A stretch of 64,000 nt of DNA, from contig NZ_NFUT01000002.1 in assembly GCF_002127215.1 (NCBI RefSeq), positions 124,001 through 188,000 on the forward strand. Direction: 5' to 3'. The stretch comes from Hydrogenophaga sp. IBVHS2 (GTDB taxonomy: Bacteria; Pseudomonadota; Gammaproteobacteria; Burkholderiales; Burkholderiaceae_C). Shown piece after piece: positions 38,679 to 48,196 of the stretch; the first letter of the stretch is position 1, and the number at the start of each line of letters is the position of its first letter. A model generated the notes under the pieces. It made no database searches, had not been told where the DNA came from, and saw nothing but the letters and a program-made list of their open reading frames with translations. The position numbers were made by a program, and so were the translations under genes.

Positions 38679-39772
38679 TCCCCCTGTGGAAGCTGCGTCG
38701 GGAATGGGCGTCGCTGCAGCAGCAGCTGCAGGCCGTTCCGGAGCGGCTGATCGGCCCTTGGCGCCAGCGCCGGCTGGACGCCCGCTTTCCGGCCGACTGC
38801 CACGTGCAGGACGGTGGTCATCCGCTGACCGACAAGGTGGCCATCTTCCTGGTGTTCCAGCCGGCGGGCCTGAGCGATTCATGCCGCCAGACCTGCGAGC
38901 ACCTGGCCCGCCAGGGCCACGCGGTGCTGCTGGTGGCCAACCACGCCGTGACGGCCACCGATGTCGAGCGCCTGCGCCCCTGGGTCTGGCGCTTTGTGCA
39001 ACGGCCCAATTTCGGTTACGACTTCGGGGGTTATCGCGATGGCATCCGCCTGCTGCAGCACTGGGGTGTGGAGCCGGCGCAGGTGGTGATGCTCAACGAC
39101 AGCATCTGGTACCCGGTGGTGCCGAGCGATGCCCTGCTGCCTGCCATGGAAGCCTCGCCGGCCTCGTTCACGGGCGCCTTCCGGTTTGTGGACCCGGGCG
39201 GCCATGACGCCGAGCATGCGGGCATCTTCCTGTCCTATTTCTTCCACTTCAAGCGCCCGCTCTGGCAGTCGAAGGTGTTCCGTCGCTACTGGAGCGACTA
39301 TGTCTGCAGCAGCAACAAGGTGCTCACCGTCAAGCGCGGCGAACGGGGCTTCTCGCGCACCCTGATGGGCGCCGGTGTGCCCAGCGAAGGCATCCATTCG
39401 CGGGATCGGCTGATGGCTCTCCTGCGCGGGCTGCCGGACGAAGAACTGCGCAAGGTGCTGGATTACGCGGCCTACACCGACGAGTCCCTGCAGCGCCAGG
39501 GCGATGCCCTGCTGGCCGAATCGCCATCGGCCCCGGGCTGGCGAGATCGGGCGCTGGCGCAGCTGCAGGCGGCGGTCGACCGCCGCAACCCGGTGTCCAC
39601 CCTGTGCTATGCCGCCATCCGGTGGATGGGCGTGCCTTACCTCAAGAAGAACGCGGGCGAGTTGCAGGTGCGCATGCGCCGGCAGTACCTGCGCGCCGTG
39701 GCGGCCGGGGATCTGCCGCACCCCGGCGAGGTGGTGCTGGCCGAGGTGAGGGCGCGCACGCCCGGGGCCTGA
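38675..39772 (+). CDS. RgpF-like (rhamnan synthesis F family) protein
   Basis: This 365-residue protein belongs to the RgpF family, found with cell-surface polysaccharide genes. The conserved core is FVQRPNFGYDFGGYRDGI, followed by VVMLNDSIWYPV and a block ending SYFFHFKRPLW. Those acidic and aromatic residues resemble a GT-A-like nucleotide-sugar site (LNDSIW). The first 60 residues and the C-terminal third are not recognisable. RgpF proteins are thought to act as glycosyltransferases on rhamnose polymers; the acceptor here is unknown. It is the last rightward gene of the neu operon. Confidence 0.75.
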   Translation: MIPLWKLRREWASLQQQLQAVPERLIGPWRQRRLDARFPADCHVQDGGHPLTDKVAIFLVFQPAGLSDSCRQTCEHLARQGHAVLLVANHAVTATDVERLRPWVWRFVQRPNFGYDFGGYRDGIRLLQHWGVEPAQVVMLNDSIWYPVVPSDALLPAMEASPASFTGAFRFVDPGGHDAEHAGIFLSYFFHFKRPLWQSKVFRRYWSDYVCSSNKVLTVKRGERGFSRTLMGAGVPSEGIHSRDRLMALLRGLPDEELRKVLDYAAYTDESLQRQGDALLAESPSAPGWRDRALAQLQAAVDRRNPVSTLCYAAIRWMGVPYLKKNAGELQVRMRRQYLRAVAAGDLPHPGEVVLAEVRARTPGA

Positions 39773-39787
39773 GGCGCCCTGGCGGGC

Positions 39788-40666
39788 TCAGACCACGCCG
39801 GCGTAGAAATCCAGGATGCGCTGGCGCATGGCGCCCAGGGTCCAGCCCGACCAGATCAGGGCACGGCCCTTGTTGTCGGTGACCACGTCGCCGTCGCGCA
39901 GCTTCATCAGGTTCTCGGGCTTGATGTCGATGCCGTTGAGGGTCACGGCCACCTGCTGGCGGCGCCGCGCGCGGATCCAGGGCAGCAGCGGCTTGATCCA
40001 CAGCCACACCCGGATGCGCGACATGTACTCCAGCGTGAGCTTGACCGCAAACCGCCCGCTCAGGGCCTTCATGTGGGGCTGGGCGGCCCAGCTGATGAAG
40101 CGTTCGTCGGCGGCCATCGGGCGGTAACCCAGATCCGGGTGCTGCGCGAAGAGTTCGCGGAAGCGCTGTGCGATGTAGTGGCACTGCGCCGGGTGGAACA
40201 CCACCAGCGACGAATTGCCCCGTGCGTACTTGCGGCCCTGTGTGCGCCGGTGGATGAACCGCCCCACCGGACCGAAGGGGATGATGGCGCTCTGCAGCAT
40301 GGCCACGGTCTGAGGCGTGTCCATGAGGGACAGCGCCTGACCAAGGTCGCCGAACACCAGGGTGTCCAGGTCCACGTAGATGGCGGGCAGGTCGGTGGGC
40401 AGCACGCCGGGCTCGAACATGCACAGCTTGGCCTGGCAGCCGGCCCGCATCAGGGGGGGCTGCAGGAAGAAGGCCGGCATCTGCACCGGGGTCACGCGGG
40501 GGTCCAGGCCCTCGCGGTCACGGTCGGTGAGCAGCGTGAAGCGGGCCACGCCCGGGCTGTGCTCCGCGATCGCCCGCACCAGCCGGTTGACGATGGACAC
40601 CGGGTACTTGGTGCCCCAGCAGATCAGCACGCACTGCCAGGCAGCACCGGGGGACGACGGGTTCAT
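39788..40666 (-). CDS. Glycosyltransferase-like protein with DxD motif
   Basis: This 292-residue protein looks like a GT-A enzyme. It opens with VLICWGTKYP, has the donor-site TLLTDRDREGL, and carries a metal-binding DxD in IYVDLDTLVFGDL. The later part (GNSSLVVFHPAQ, YRPMAADERFISW) resembles family 8/32-like proteins that add a sugar to an LPS or polysaccharide acceptor. It is convergent with the RgpF-like gene (15 bp apart) and follows tolC by 19 bp in the same direction. It therefore belongs to the tolC transcript while probably working with the glycan cluster. Confidence 0.65.
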   Translation of the reverse strand: MNPSSPGAAWQCVLICWGTKYPVSIVNRLVRAIAEHSPGVARFTLLTDRDREGLDPRVTPVQMPAFFLQPPLMRAGCQAKLCMFEPGVLPTDLPAIYVDLDTLVFGDLGQALSLMDTPQTVAMLQSAIIPFGPVGRFIHRRTQGRKYARGNSSLVVFHPAQCHYIAQRFRELFAQHPDLGYRPMAADERFISWAAQPHMKALSGRFAVKLTLEYMSRIRVWLWIKPLLPWIRARRRQQVAVTLNGIDIKPENLMKLRDGDVVTDNKGRALIWSGWTLGAMRQRILDFYAGVV

Positions 40667-40685
40667 GAATGCAGGGATGGGAGCG

Positions 40686-42041
40686 TCACTGCGACAGCAG
40701 CGAATTGATCGGTCGCAGGTCGTCCGGCGTCAGCACGCCGGCGGCCTGTCGCAGCCGCAGGTTGCCCAGCAGCACGTTGTAGCGGGCCTGGGCCAGATCG
40801 CGCTTGGTCTGGAACAGCTGGCTCTGGGCATTGAGCACGTCGATGTTGATGCGCACGCCCACCTGGTAGCCCAGGCGGTTGGCGTCGAGCGCGCTCTGGC
40901 TGGAGGCCTCGGCGGCTTCCAGCGCCTTCACCTGGCCCTGGCCGGACACCACACCGAAGAACGCACTGCGGGCGGCCTGGTCGACACCGCGGCGCGCGCC
41001 TTCGAGGTCGTTGCGGGCCTTTTCCTCCAGCGCCAGTGTCTCCTTGATCCGGTTCTGCACCGCGAAGCCGGCAAACAGCGGCAGGTTGAGCTGCACGCCC
41101 ACGCTGCCGGTGTTGGTGCGCACATTGCCGGGGATGCCCTGGATGGACGACGGGGCGCGGCTGGTGCCGTAGGAGGCCACCAGGTCCACCGTGGGCTTGT
41201 GGCCGGCCTCTGCCTTCCCGGTCTCGAGCTGGGCGATCTCGAGGTTGCGCCGGGCCTGCACGATGCTGGGGTGCTGTTCGCCGGCCATGTTCAGCCAGGC
41301 CTGCGGATCGGCCGGACTCAGTGGCGGCAGGTTCACCGGCAGCACCAGCGGGCGGGGCGCCGTGTTGCTGCGGCCCACCAGCTGGTCCAGGGCCAGTTTC
41401 TTGACGCGCAGGTCGTTCTCGGCCGCGATTTCCTGGGCCACCACCAGGTCGAAGCGGGCCTGGGCCTCGCGGGCGTCGGTGACGGTGGCGGTGCCCACCT
41501 CGAAGTTGCGCTGCGCGGCCGCCAGCTGCTCGGACACGGCGGTCTTCTGGGCCTGCACGAAGGTCAGCGTGTCCTGGGCCGCCAGCACGTCGAAGTAGGC
41601 CTGGGTGGTGCGCACCACCAGATCCTGCTCGGCCTGGGTCAGCCGGGCCTGGGCGATGTCGCGGGTGAGGGTGGCCTGCTCGTCGGTGAGCTTGGCCACC
41701 GGCCGGTACAGCGGCTGGCTGGCCGACAGGGTGGCTGTCCGGCTGCTGCTGGAGCCGTCCAGCAGGTTGTTGCTGCTGTCGCGGTTGTTCCAGCTGGCCC
41801 CGGCGCCCAGCCCCACCTGGGGCAGCAGGCCGGCCCGGGCCTGATCGGCCTGGGCCTGGCTGGCATCGAACTGGGCCCGCGCGGCCAGGTAGGTGGCGTC
41901 GAAGTCGCGCGCCGCCTGGTAAAGCTCCAGCAGGCTTTGTGCCTGCACCTGGGTGACGCCACCCAGGGCCAGCAGGCCGGCGGCGGCAATCTGCCGCAGC
42001 ACGGAGCGCACGGGCAGGGACGGTACGGACAGCAGGTTCAT
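40686..42041 (-). CDS. TolC-family outer-membrane efflux/secretion channel
   Basis: This 451-residue protein has a signal peptide (LRQIAAAGLLALGGVTQVQA) and two TolC repeats of coiled helices. Typical segments are SLLELYQAARDFDATYLAAR, ATVTDAREAQARFDLVVAQE, and a second copy ending NIDVLNAQSQLFQTKRDLAQ. It forms the trimeric outer-membrane tunnel used by RND and type I export systems. Location supports a match with the RND pump 1.1 kb upstream on the same strand. The ATG at 42039-42041 gives the signal peptide; the longer open frame upstream lies in the rhodanese gene. Confidence 0.93.
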   Translation of the reverse strand: MNLLSVPSLPVRSVLRQIAAAGLLALGGVTQVQAQSLLELYQAARDFDATYLAARAQFDASQAQADQARAGLLPQVGLGAGASWNNRDSSNNLLDGSSSSRTATLSASQPLYRPVAKLTDEQATLTRDIAQARLTQAEQDLVVRTTQAYFDVLAAQDTLTFVQAQKTAVSEQLAAAQRNFEVGTATVTDAREAQARFDLVVAQEIAAENDLRVKKLALDQLVGRSNTAPRPLVLPVNLPPLSPADPQAWLNMAGEQHPSIVQARRNLEIAQLETGKAEAGHKPTVDLVASYGTSRAPSSIQGIPGNVRTNTGSVGVQLNLPLFAGFAVQNRIKETLALEEKARNDLEGARRGVDQAARSAFFGVVSGQGQVKALEAAEASSQSALDANRLGYQVGVRINIDVLNAQSQLFQTKRDLAQARYNVLLGNLRLRQAAGVLTPDDLRPINSLLSQ

Positions 42042-42064
42042 GGTGTTCCTTGGCAGACGGTCGA

Positions 42065-42415
42065 TCAATAGACGGGAACGGCCGGATCCAGTTCCTGGGA
42101 CCAGCGATCGATGCCGCCGTGGATGTTGACCACCGACTCGAAGCCCTGGTTGTTCAGGAAATGCACCACCTGGGCGCTGCGCATGCCGTGGTGGCACAGG
42201 CAGGCCACCGGCCGCTGCGGGTCGAGCTCGGCCAGCCGGGCCGGGATCGTGCGCATCGGGATGTGCAGCAGCTCGAAGCCGTCGGGACGGACCGACGCGG
42301 TCTGCAGTTCCCAGGGTTCACGCACGTCCAGCACCAGCGGCAGGGGGCCGTCGGGCCGCTCCTGACGCACCTGTTCAAGCCATTGGGAAAGCTGGGCCGG
42401 GGTGATGGACTGCAT
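42065..42415 (-). CDS. Rhodanese-like domain protein
   Basis: This 116-residue single-domain rhodanese carries the active-site cysteine in ACLCHHGMRSAQVVHFL, as a CHHGMRS loop; thiosulfate sulfurtransferases usually have CxxGxR here. VLDVREPWELQ and the late VVNIHGGIDRW complete the fold. It may move sulfane sulfur or phosphate-like groups; physiological partners are unknown. Rhodanese genes next to pcm and tolC are common in betaproteobacteria. It starts 11 bp after pcm and ends 23 bp before tolC. Confidence 0.88.
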   Translation of the reverse strand: MQSITPAQLSQWLEQVRQERPDGPLPLVLDVREPWELQTASVRPDGFELLHIPMRTIPARLAELDPQRPVACLCHHGMRSAQVVHFLNNQGFESVVNIHGGIDRWSQELDPAVPVY

Positions 42416-42426
42416 GGCGGTCTGAC

Positions 42427-43128
42427 TCAGAAACGGAAGCGCGAGGGCGCAGGGAAGTTCAGCAGGCGCGGGGCCACCGTGTCCCAGGGCTGGGCCGTCT
42501 GGAACGCGGCTTCGCCGGTGCGGGTGACGATGGTGGCCCGCATGACCGGTTCGTGACCGACGACGGCCGCCAGCCGCCCGCCCGGGGCCAGCAGCGACAG
42601 CAGGGCCGGCGGCACCTCGGCCACCGAGCCACCCAGCACGATGGCATCGAACGGTGCGCCCTGGCGGCACGCCGCGAAGTCCTGGGCGGCGGCATCGGCC
42701 TGCCGCACCTCGACCTGGGTCAGCCCCTGGCGGGCCAGGTTGGCGCGGGCCATGTCGGCCAGGGCGGGGTCGATCTCCAGGGTCACCACCTGGCGGGCCA
42801 GTCCGGCCATCAGGGCGGCCATGTAGCCGCTGCCGGTGCCGATCTCCAGCACGCGGTCGGTGGGCTTGAGCTGCAGGTCCTGCAGCAGGCGGGCCTGCAC
42901 CTTGGGCGCCAGCATGCACGGGCCGTCCGTGCCCTGGGCCGTCAGGGGCAGTTCAAGGTCGGCGAAGGCCAGGGCCTTGTGGGCTTCGGGCACATAGTCT
43001 TCGCGGTGCACCCGGGCCAGCAGGTCGAGCACGCGGCCATCGAGCACCTCCCAGGGGCGGATCTGCTGCTCGATCATGTTGAAGCGGGCCTGTTCCGGGC
43101 TGAGGCCCAGTCCTGCGGGGGACGTCAT
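42427..43128 (-). CDS. pcm: Protein-L-isoaspartate O-methyltransferase
   Basis: This 233-residue enzyme methylates isoaspartyl residues to start repair of damaged proteins. Motif I is VLEIGTGSGYMAALMAG, for S-adenosylmethionine, followed by VTLEIDPALADMARANL. The catalytic segment has FDAIVLGGSVAEVPPALL and ends at LAPGGRLAAVVG. Typical length is 205-230. The N-terminal FNMIEQQIRPWEVLD is in the usual PIMT form. It lies between the RND pump (42 bp) and the rhodanese gene on one strand. Confidence 0.93.
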   Translation of the reverse strand: MTSPAGLGLSPEQARFNMIEQQIRPWEVLDGRVLDLLARVHREDYVPEAHKALAFADLELPLTAQGTDGPCMLAPKVQARLLQDLQLKPTDRVLEIGTGSGYMAALMAGLARQVVTLEIDPALADMARANLARQGLTQVEVRQADAAAQDFAACRQGAPFDAIVLGGSVAEVPPALLSLLAPGGRLAAVVGHEPVMRATIVTRTGEAAFQTAQPWDTVAPRLLNFPAPSRFRF

Positions 43129-43170
43129 CGAAGTACTCCTGTGGCGATGTTGAGCGGGGAACCCACGATT

Positions 43171-46100
43171 TTATCGGGGGGGTGTCCAGAGCCGGCGCAG
43201 CCAGCGGGCCAGGTCGTCGAGGTAGCAGTAGGCCACCGGCACCACCACCAGGGTCAGCACCGACGAGGTGATGACCCCGCCGATCACCGCCTGGCCCATG
43301 GGCGCGCGCTGTTCCGACCCTTCGGTCAGGGCAAAGGCCAGCGGCACCATGCCGAACACCATGGCCAGGGTGGTCATGAGGATGGGGCGCAGCCGCACGC
43401 GGGCAGCCAGCAGCAGGGCTTGTTCGCGTTCCATCGGGGGCTGGCCGTCCAGGCCTTCGCGGGCGCGGATGGCGAAGTCCACCAGCAGGATGGCGTTCTT
43501 GGTCACCAGGCCCATGAGCAGCACGATGCCGATGACCGAGAACATGCTCACGGTCGAGCCGAACATCAGCAGCGCCAGCACCACGCCGATCAGCGTCAGC
43601 GGCAGCGAGGTCATGAGCGCCAGCGGCTGCAGGAAGCTGTGGAACTGGCTGGCCAGGATCATGTAGATGAAGATGATGGCCAGCGCCAGCGCCGAGACTG
43701 CGTAGCCGAACGACTCCCGCATGTTCTTGGTGGAGCCGCCGAACTCGGTGCGGTAACCCGGCGGCAGCGCGATGCCGTCGAGCACTTTCTGGATCTCGGC
43801 CGTCACCTCGCCGGCCGAGCGGCCGTACACGTTGGCATTGATCGACACCTCGCGGTTGAGGTTGCGCCGGTTGATCTGGTTCGGGCCCGTGGCCTCCACC
43901 AGCTCGGCCACCTGGCCCAGCGGCACCACGCGGCTGCTGCCGTCGCTGGCGCTGGCCAGCACGAAGGGCAGCTGGCGCAGGTCGTCGGTGCGCTGGCGGT
44001 TCTCCGGGGCCAGACGGACGTTGACGTCGTAGCTCTCGCCGTTCTGGGCGCGCCAGTTGCCCACGGTGGTGCCGGCCACCCAGGTGCGCAGGCTGGCCGC
44101 CACCGACTGCGTGTTGAGCCCCAGGTCGGAGGCCACGTCGCGCTTGAGCACCACGTCCACCGTGGGCTTGTCGGGCTTGACGCTGGCGTCCAGATCGACC
44201 AGGCCGACGATGGGGCGGATGCGCTCCATCACGGTCTTCGTGAGCCGTTCGAGTTCGTCCAGATCGTCGCCCTGCAGCGAGAACTCGATCTGCTTGTTGC
44301 CGCCCACCGCATCCAGCAGGCCCACGTGGGTGACGGTGATGCCCGGCACGCTGCGCAGGCGTTCGCGCAGCACCGACGACATGGCGTCCACGCTGCGGCT
44401 GCGGTCCTTGCGGTCGACCAGCCGCACATAGATGCTGGCGTACATGGCGCCCAGCGAACTGCCGGTGTTGATGGTGGACAGCGTGTACTTCACCTCGGGG
44501 AACTCGCGCAGGATGGCTTCCACCTCGCGCGTCTTGGCCTCGGTGGCCTGCAGCGACGAGCCCACCGGCGTGTGGAAGCTGACCGAGGTTTCCGAGAAGT
44601 CGGCCTTGGGCACGAATTCGGTGCCCAGCAGCGGGATCACGAACAGGCTGGCCACCAGCGTGGCCACGGCCAGCGCCATGGTGGCCGCCTTGTGGCCCAG
44701 CGACCAGCGCAGCGCGGACTGGTAGGTGTCGGCCAGCTCGTCCTGGAAGCGGTCGAACCAGCCGGTGACGCGGCCCAGCGTGCGGTCATAGAGCGTGCGG
44801 CGGGCTGCAGGCGCGCCGCCGTGGTGTTCCACCGCCGGGTCGTGCCACACCGAGGACAGCATGGGGTCGAGCGTGAAGCTCACGAACATCGAGATCAGCA
44901 CCGCCGCGACCATGGTGATGCCGAACTCGTGGAAGAACTTGCCGATGATGCCGCCCATGAAGCCGATGGGCAGGAACACCGCGACGATGGACAGCGTGGT
45001 GGCCAGCACCGCCAGCCCGATCTCCTGCGTGCCGTCCATGGCCGCGGCATAGGGTGTCTTGCCCATCTGCACATGGCGCACGATGTTCTCGCGCACCACG
45101 ATGGCATCGTCGATCAGCAGACCCACCGACAGCGTGAGCGCCATCAGCGTGATCATGTTGATGGTGAACCCGAACAGGTTCATGAAGAAGAAGGTGCCGA
45201 TCAGGGCGATGGGCAGCGTCAGCCCGGTGATGACGGTGGACCGCCAGGAGTTGAGGAACAGGAAGACGATGAGGACGGTGAGGATGGCGCCTTCGATCAG
45301 CGTCTGGCGCACGTTCTGCACCGACACCCGGATCGGCCGCGAGCCGTCGGCGATCGGCTCCAGGCGCACGCCCGGCGGCACCTCGGCCTTGAGAGCATCC
45401 AGGGCACCCTTGAGCCCGTCGACCACCGCAATCGTGTTCTCGTCCTGGGCCTTCTGCACCTGCAGCAGCAGGGTGCGCTGGCCGTTGTAGAGCGCCAGGC
45501 TCTCCACCTCCTGCACGCCGTCGGTCACGCGGGCCACCTGGCCCAGGCGCACCGGCTGGCCGTTGCGGCGGGCCACGATGATCTGTTCGAAATCGGCCGG
45601 GTTCTTCAGGCGCGAGAGCACCTGGGCCACCTGCTCCTGGCGGTCGGTCTTGAGCGTGCCCACCGGCAGGTCCTGGTTCTCGCTGCGCACGGCGGCGTTG
45701 ACCTGTTCGGTGGTCACGCCCAGCGCTTCCATGGCGGACGGATTCAGGTCGATGTTGATGGCCCGGCGCGTGGCCCCCACCAGCGTCACCGAGCCCACGC
45801 CGCGCACGTTCTCCAGCCGCTTCTTGAGCACCTGCTCCGACCAGGTGGTGAGCTCCACCGCACTGGGCGAACGGCCGTTGACCGCCTCCGGGATCACCGC
45901 CACCGACCAGATGGAGCGGCTGGCCGGATCGAAGCGCAGCACGCGGGGCTCCTCCACCTCGTCGCGGAACACCGGGCGCAGGATGCCGATCTTCTCGCGC
46001 ACGTCTTCGGCCGCCTTGCGACCGTCCACCGTGAGCTGGAATTCGATGATCACGACCGACAGGCCTTCGGTGCTGCGCGAGGTCAGGGTGTTGACACCGG

Positions 46101-46323
46101 CGATCGCATTGACCGATTCCTCGACCTTCTTGGTGACCTCGGACTCCACGATCTCGGGCGAGGCGCCCGGGTAGGCGGTGGTGACCACGACCACGGGGAA
46201 GTCGATGTTGGGGAACTGGTCGACCTGCAGCCGCTGGAAGGAGAAGGCGCCGAGCACCACGAAGGCCAGCATGACCATGGTGGCCAGTACCGGGTTGCGC
46301 AGCGAGACCTGGGTGAACCACAT
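43171..46323 (-). CDS. RND efflux pump, inner-membrane permease
   Basis: This 1050-residue proton-driven pump belongs to the HAE1/AcrB-MdtC group. Two halves each hold six transmembrane helices and a large periplasmic loop. The proton-relay aspartates are in [29 protein letters not shown] and the second-half [20 protein letters not shown] are conserved. It opens with [20 protein letters not shown]. Drug specificity is not predictable. It follows its adaptor by 30 bp, and a TolC homologue lies downstream on the same strand, so a complete tripartite pump is encoded. Confidence 0.95.
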   Translation of the reverse strand: MWFTQVSLRNPVLATMVMLAFVVLGAFSFQRLQVDQFPNIDFPVVVVTTAYPGASPEIVESEVTKKVEESVNAIAGVNTLTSRSTEGLSVVIIEFQLTVDGRKAAEDVREKIGILRPVFRDEVEEPRVLRFDPASRSIWSVAVIPEAVNGRSPSAVELTTWSEQVLKKRLENVRGVGSVTLVGATRRAINIDLNPSAMEALGVTTEQVNAAVRSENQDLPVGTLKTDRQEQVAQVLSRLKNPADFEQIIVARRNGQPVRLGQVARVTDGVQEVESLALYNGQRTLLLQVQKAQDENTIAVVDGLKGALDALKAEVPPGVRLEPIADGSRPIRVSVQNVRQTLIEGAILTVLIVFLFLNSWRSTVITGLTLPIALIGTFFFMNLFGFTINMITLMALTLSVGLLIDDAIVVRENIVRHVQMGKTPYAAAMDGTQEIGLAVLATTLSIVAVFLPIGFMGGIIGKFFHEFGITMVAAVLISMFVSFTLDPMLSSVWHDPAVEHHGGAPAARRTLYDRTLGRVTGWFDRFQDELADTYQSALRWSLGHKAATMALAVATLVASLFVIPLLGTEFVPKADFSETSVSFHTPVGSSLQATEAKTREVEAILREFPEVKYTLSTINTGSSLGAMYASIYVRLVDRKDRSRSVDAMSSVLRERLRSVPGITVTHVGLLDAVGGNKQIEFSLQGDDLDELERLTKTVMERIRPIVGLVDLDASVKPDKPTVDVVLKRDVASDLGLNTQSVAASLRTWVAGTTVGNWRAQNGESYDVNVRLAPENRQRTDDLRQLPFVLASASDGSSRVVPLGQVAELVEATGPNQINRRNLNREVSINANVYGRSAGEVTAEIQKVLDGIALPPGYRTEFGGSTKNMRESFGYAVSALALAIIFIYMILASQFHSFLQPLALMTSLPLTLIGVVLALLMFGSTVSMFSVIGIVLLMGLVTKNAILLVDFAIRAREGLDGQPPMEREQALLLAARVRLRPILMTTLAMVFGMVPLAFALTEGSEQRAPMGQAVIGGVITSSVLTLVVVPVAYCYLDDLARWLRRLWTPPR

Positions 46324-46353
46324 GGTGCTGTCGTGTTCCGTGCGTGTCGGGGG

Positions 46354-47499
46354 TCAGGGCTGCGGCAGGCGCACCGGGGTGCCGTCGCGGATCAGGCCGG
46401 CCGTGACCGACAGCACCGGCGTGCCGGGGGCCAGGTCGGGCGTGGCGCGCATCGGCTCGCGGTCCAGCAGGCCGGTGGCACCGTCGGCCAGCGGCAGGTG
46501 CACCACCGCGCCATCGCGGATGACCTGGATGTAGGGCTGGGGCTTGTCGTTGCGCACCGCGCTCTGCGGCACGGCGGCCACCTGCATCCGCCCGGTGACC
46601 ACCTGACCCTGGGCAAACAGGCCCTGGCGCATGCCTTGCACCGCCGGTACCCGCAGGTACACCAGCACGCTGCGGCTGCCCGCCTGCACGCTGGGGTTGA
46701 TGCGGGCCACCGTGGCCTTCACCGGCTCGACCAGCCCCTCGATGCGCAGCAGCGCGGTCTGACCGGCCTTCAGCGGAGCGGCCGCGCCCGGCGCCACGGT
46801 GGCCTCGACCTCGAAGGCGCTGAGGTCCACCACCTCCAGCACCCGCGCGTCCACGCCCACGCGTTCGCCGTCCTGCACCGGGCGGGCCGACACGAAGCCG
46901 GTCAGCGGCGAGCGCAGTCGGGTGTCCTGCAGCCCCTTGCGCGCAATGTCCAGCGCGGCCAGCGCCGCGCGGTGGTTGGCCTCGGCGGCGTCCAGGTTGG
47001 CGGTGGAGGTGTCCAGCGCGGTGGGCGAGATGAAGCCCTGCTTGACCAGCGCCTGGTTGTTGTCCTGGGTGCGGCGGGCAATGGCCACCTGGGCCTGCGC
47101 GGCCGTGGCCTGCTGTTCGGCCTGACGCACCCGGGCCTGGGCCTCGGTGCTGTCGATGCGGGCCACTTCCTGGCCGGCCTTCACGCGGTCGCCTTCACGC
47201 AGCGTCAGGCCCTGCACCTCGCCGGCCACGCGGGCCTTGATGGCGGCCGTCTCCACCGCCTTCAGGGTGCCCGACACCGGCACCGTGACCTCCAGATCGG
47301 CCTGCAGCACCGCGATCACGTCGCGCGGGCCGAGCTGGTAGGTGGGCACCGTCTGCAGGCTCTGCGCGGCCAGTGCCGCCGCCTTGGCCTGCGTGGCCCG
47401 GCGGTCCAGTGCGCGCACCACACCCCAGGCCACCGCCAGGATCAGCAACACCAGCAGGCCGAGCTGGATCTTGGCCGAACGGGACAGGGGGCGTTTCAT
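46354..47499 (-). CDS. RND efflux periplasmic adaptor (membrane fusion protein)
   Basis: This 381-residue adaptor bridges the RND pump and TolC. It has an N-terminal helix (IQLGLLVLLILAVAWGVV) and the biotinyl-lipoyl-like half VSGTLKAVETAAIKARVAGE. A coiled-coil hairpin (about 110-190, VRQAEQQATAAQAQVAIARR) and the lower half GFVSARPVQDGERVGVDA follow. The start is the ATG at 47497-47499 (MKRPLSRSAK); it shares four bases with the end of tetR. No lipobox is seen, so it is anchored by the N-terminal helix. Confidence 0.93.
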   Translation of the reverse strand: MKRPLSRSAKIQLGLLVLLILAVAWGVVRALDRRATQAKAAALAAQSLQTVPTYQLGPRDVIAVLQADLEVTVPVSGTLKAVETAAIKARVAGEVQGLTLREGDRVKAGQEVARIDSTEAQARVRQAEQQATAAQAQVAIARRTQDNNQALVKQGFISPTALDTSTANLDAAEANHRAALAALDIARKGLQDTRLRSPLTGFVSARPVQDGERVGVDARVLEVVDLSAFEVEATVAPGAAAPLKAGQTALLRIEGLVEPVKATVARINPSVQAGSRSVLVYLRVPAVQGMRQGLFAQGQVVTGRMQVAAVPQSAVRNDKPQPYIQVIRDGAVVHLPLADGATGLLDREPMRATPDLAPGTPVLSVTAGLIRDGTPVRLPQP

Positions 47500-48188
47500 G
47501 GGCGGGTCGATGGCGTGGGGCGGACCAGCATGCCGCGCAGCAGCAGGTCCACCTGGGTGTCGATGAAGCTCAGCGGGTCGATCGGGGCGGAGCTGGGGGT
47601 GCAGGCCGACATGGAGTGTTTCCACATCAGCAGGAAGATCATGGGTGCGATCAGTGAATAGACCGCGTAATCCAGGTGCAGGGCCCGGAATTCACCCCGG
47701 TCGATGCCACGCTGCAGGATGCGCCGGATCAGGTCATGCCCCGGGCGGATCACCTCCTGCTGGTAGAAGGCCGCGATCTCCGGGAACATGCCGGCCTCGC
47801 TCATCACCAGCTTGGTGATGCCCGAGGCCTGCGTCTGGCCGATGCGTTCCCACCAGCTGTTCATGCAGTAGCGCACCAGCTCGACGCTGTCGCCTTCGAA
47901 GCGTTCGAACTCCTCGTTCCATTCGGCAAAGCGGCCGGCGATCGTCTCGCGCACCACCGCCTTGAAGAGTTCTTCCTTGCTCGGGAAGTACAGGAACAGC
48001 GTGCCCTTGGACACACCCGCCCGAGCGGCCACCTCTTCCACCCGGGTGGCGGCAAAACCCTTCTCGACGAAGAGGGAGAGCGCTGCCTCCAGCAGTTCGC
48101 CCGGGCGTGCCTCCTTGCGCCGGGTTCGGCGCTGGCGGACGGGCGGTGTGTCGTCCGTGGTGGGGGAGGGGAGAGCGGGCGGTGCCAT
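47496..48188 (-). CDS. TetR-family transcriptional regulator of the RND operon
   Basis: This 230-residue repressor has a TetR HTH at about 30-75 (LLEAALSLFVEKGFAATRVE, then VEEVAARAGVSKGTLFLYF). A helical ligand-binding domain contains KLVMSEAGMFPEI and a DUF-like C-terminal tail. It is the first gene of the leftward operon tetR-adaptor-pump and probably represses it through the operator just upstream. Ligands of such regulators are usually pump substrates. The ATG at 48186-48188 precedes a disordered, basic N-terminus (RQRRTRRKEARPG). Confidence 0.93.
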   Translation of the reverse strand: MAPPALPSPTTDDTPPVRQRRTRRKEARPGELLEAALSLFVEKGFAATRVEEVAARAGVSKGTLFLYFPSKEELFKAVVRETIAGRFAEWNEEFERFEGDSVELVRYCMNSWWERIGQTQASGITKLVMSEAGMFPEIAAFYQQEVIRPGHDLIRRILQRGIDRGEFRALHLDYAVYSLIAPMIFLLMWKHSMSACTPSSAPIDPLSFIDTQVDLLLRGMLVRPTPSTRP

Positions 48189-48196
48189 ACGTCTAA

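Noticed and set aside
42553-47661. Very long rightward open frame opposite the RND pump and its adaptor
   Set aside because: It is a GC-rich antisense shadow: the leftward strand carries full RND pump, adaptor and pcm sequences with all family motifs, while this frame has no recognisable domain and a His/Gly/Arg-heavy composition.
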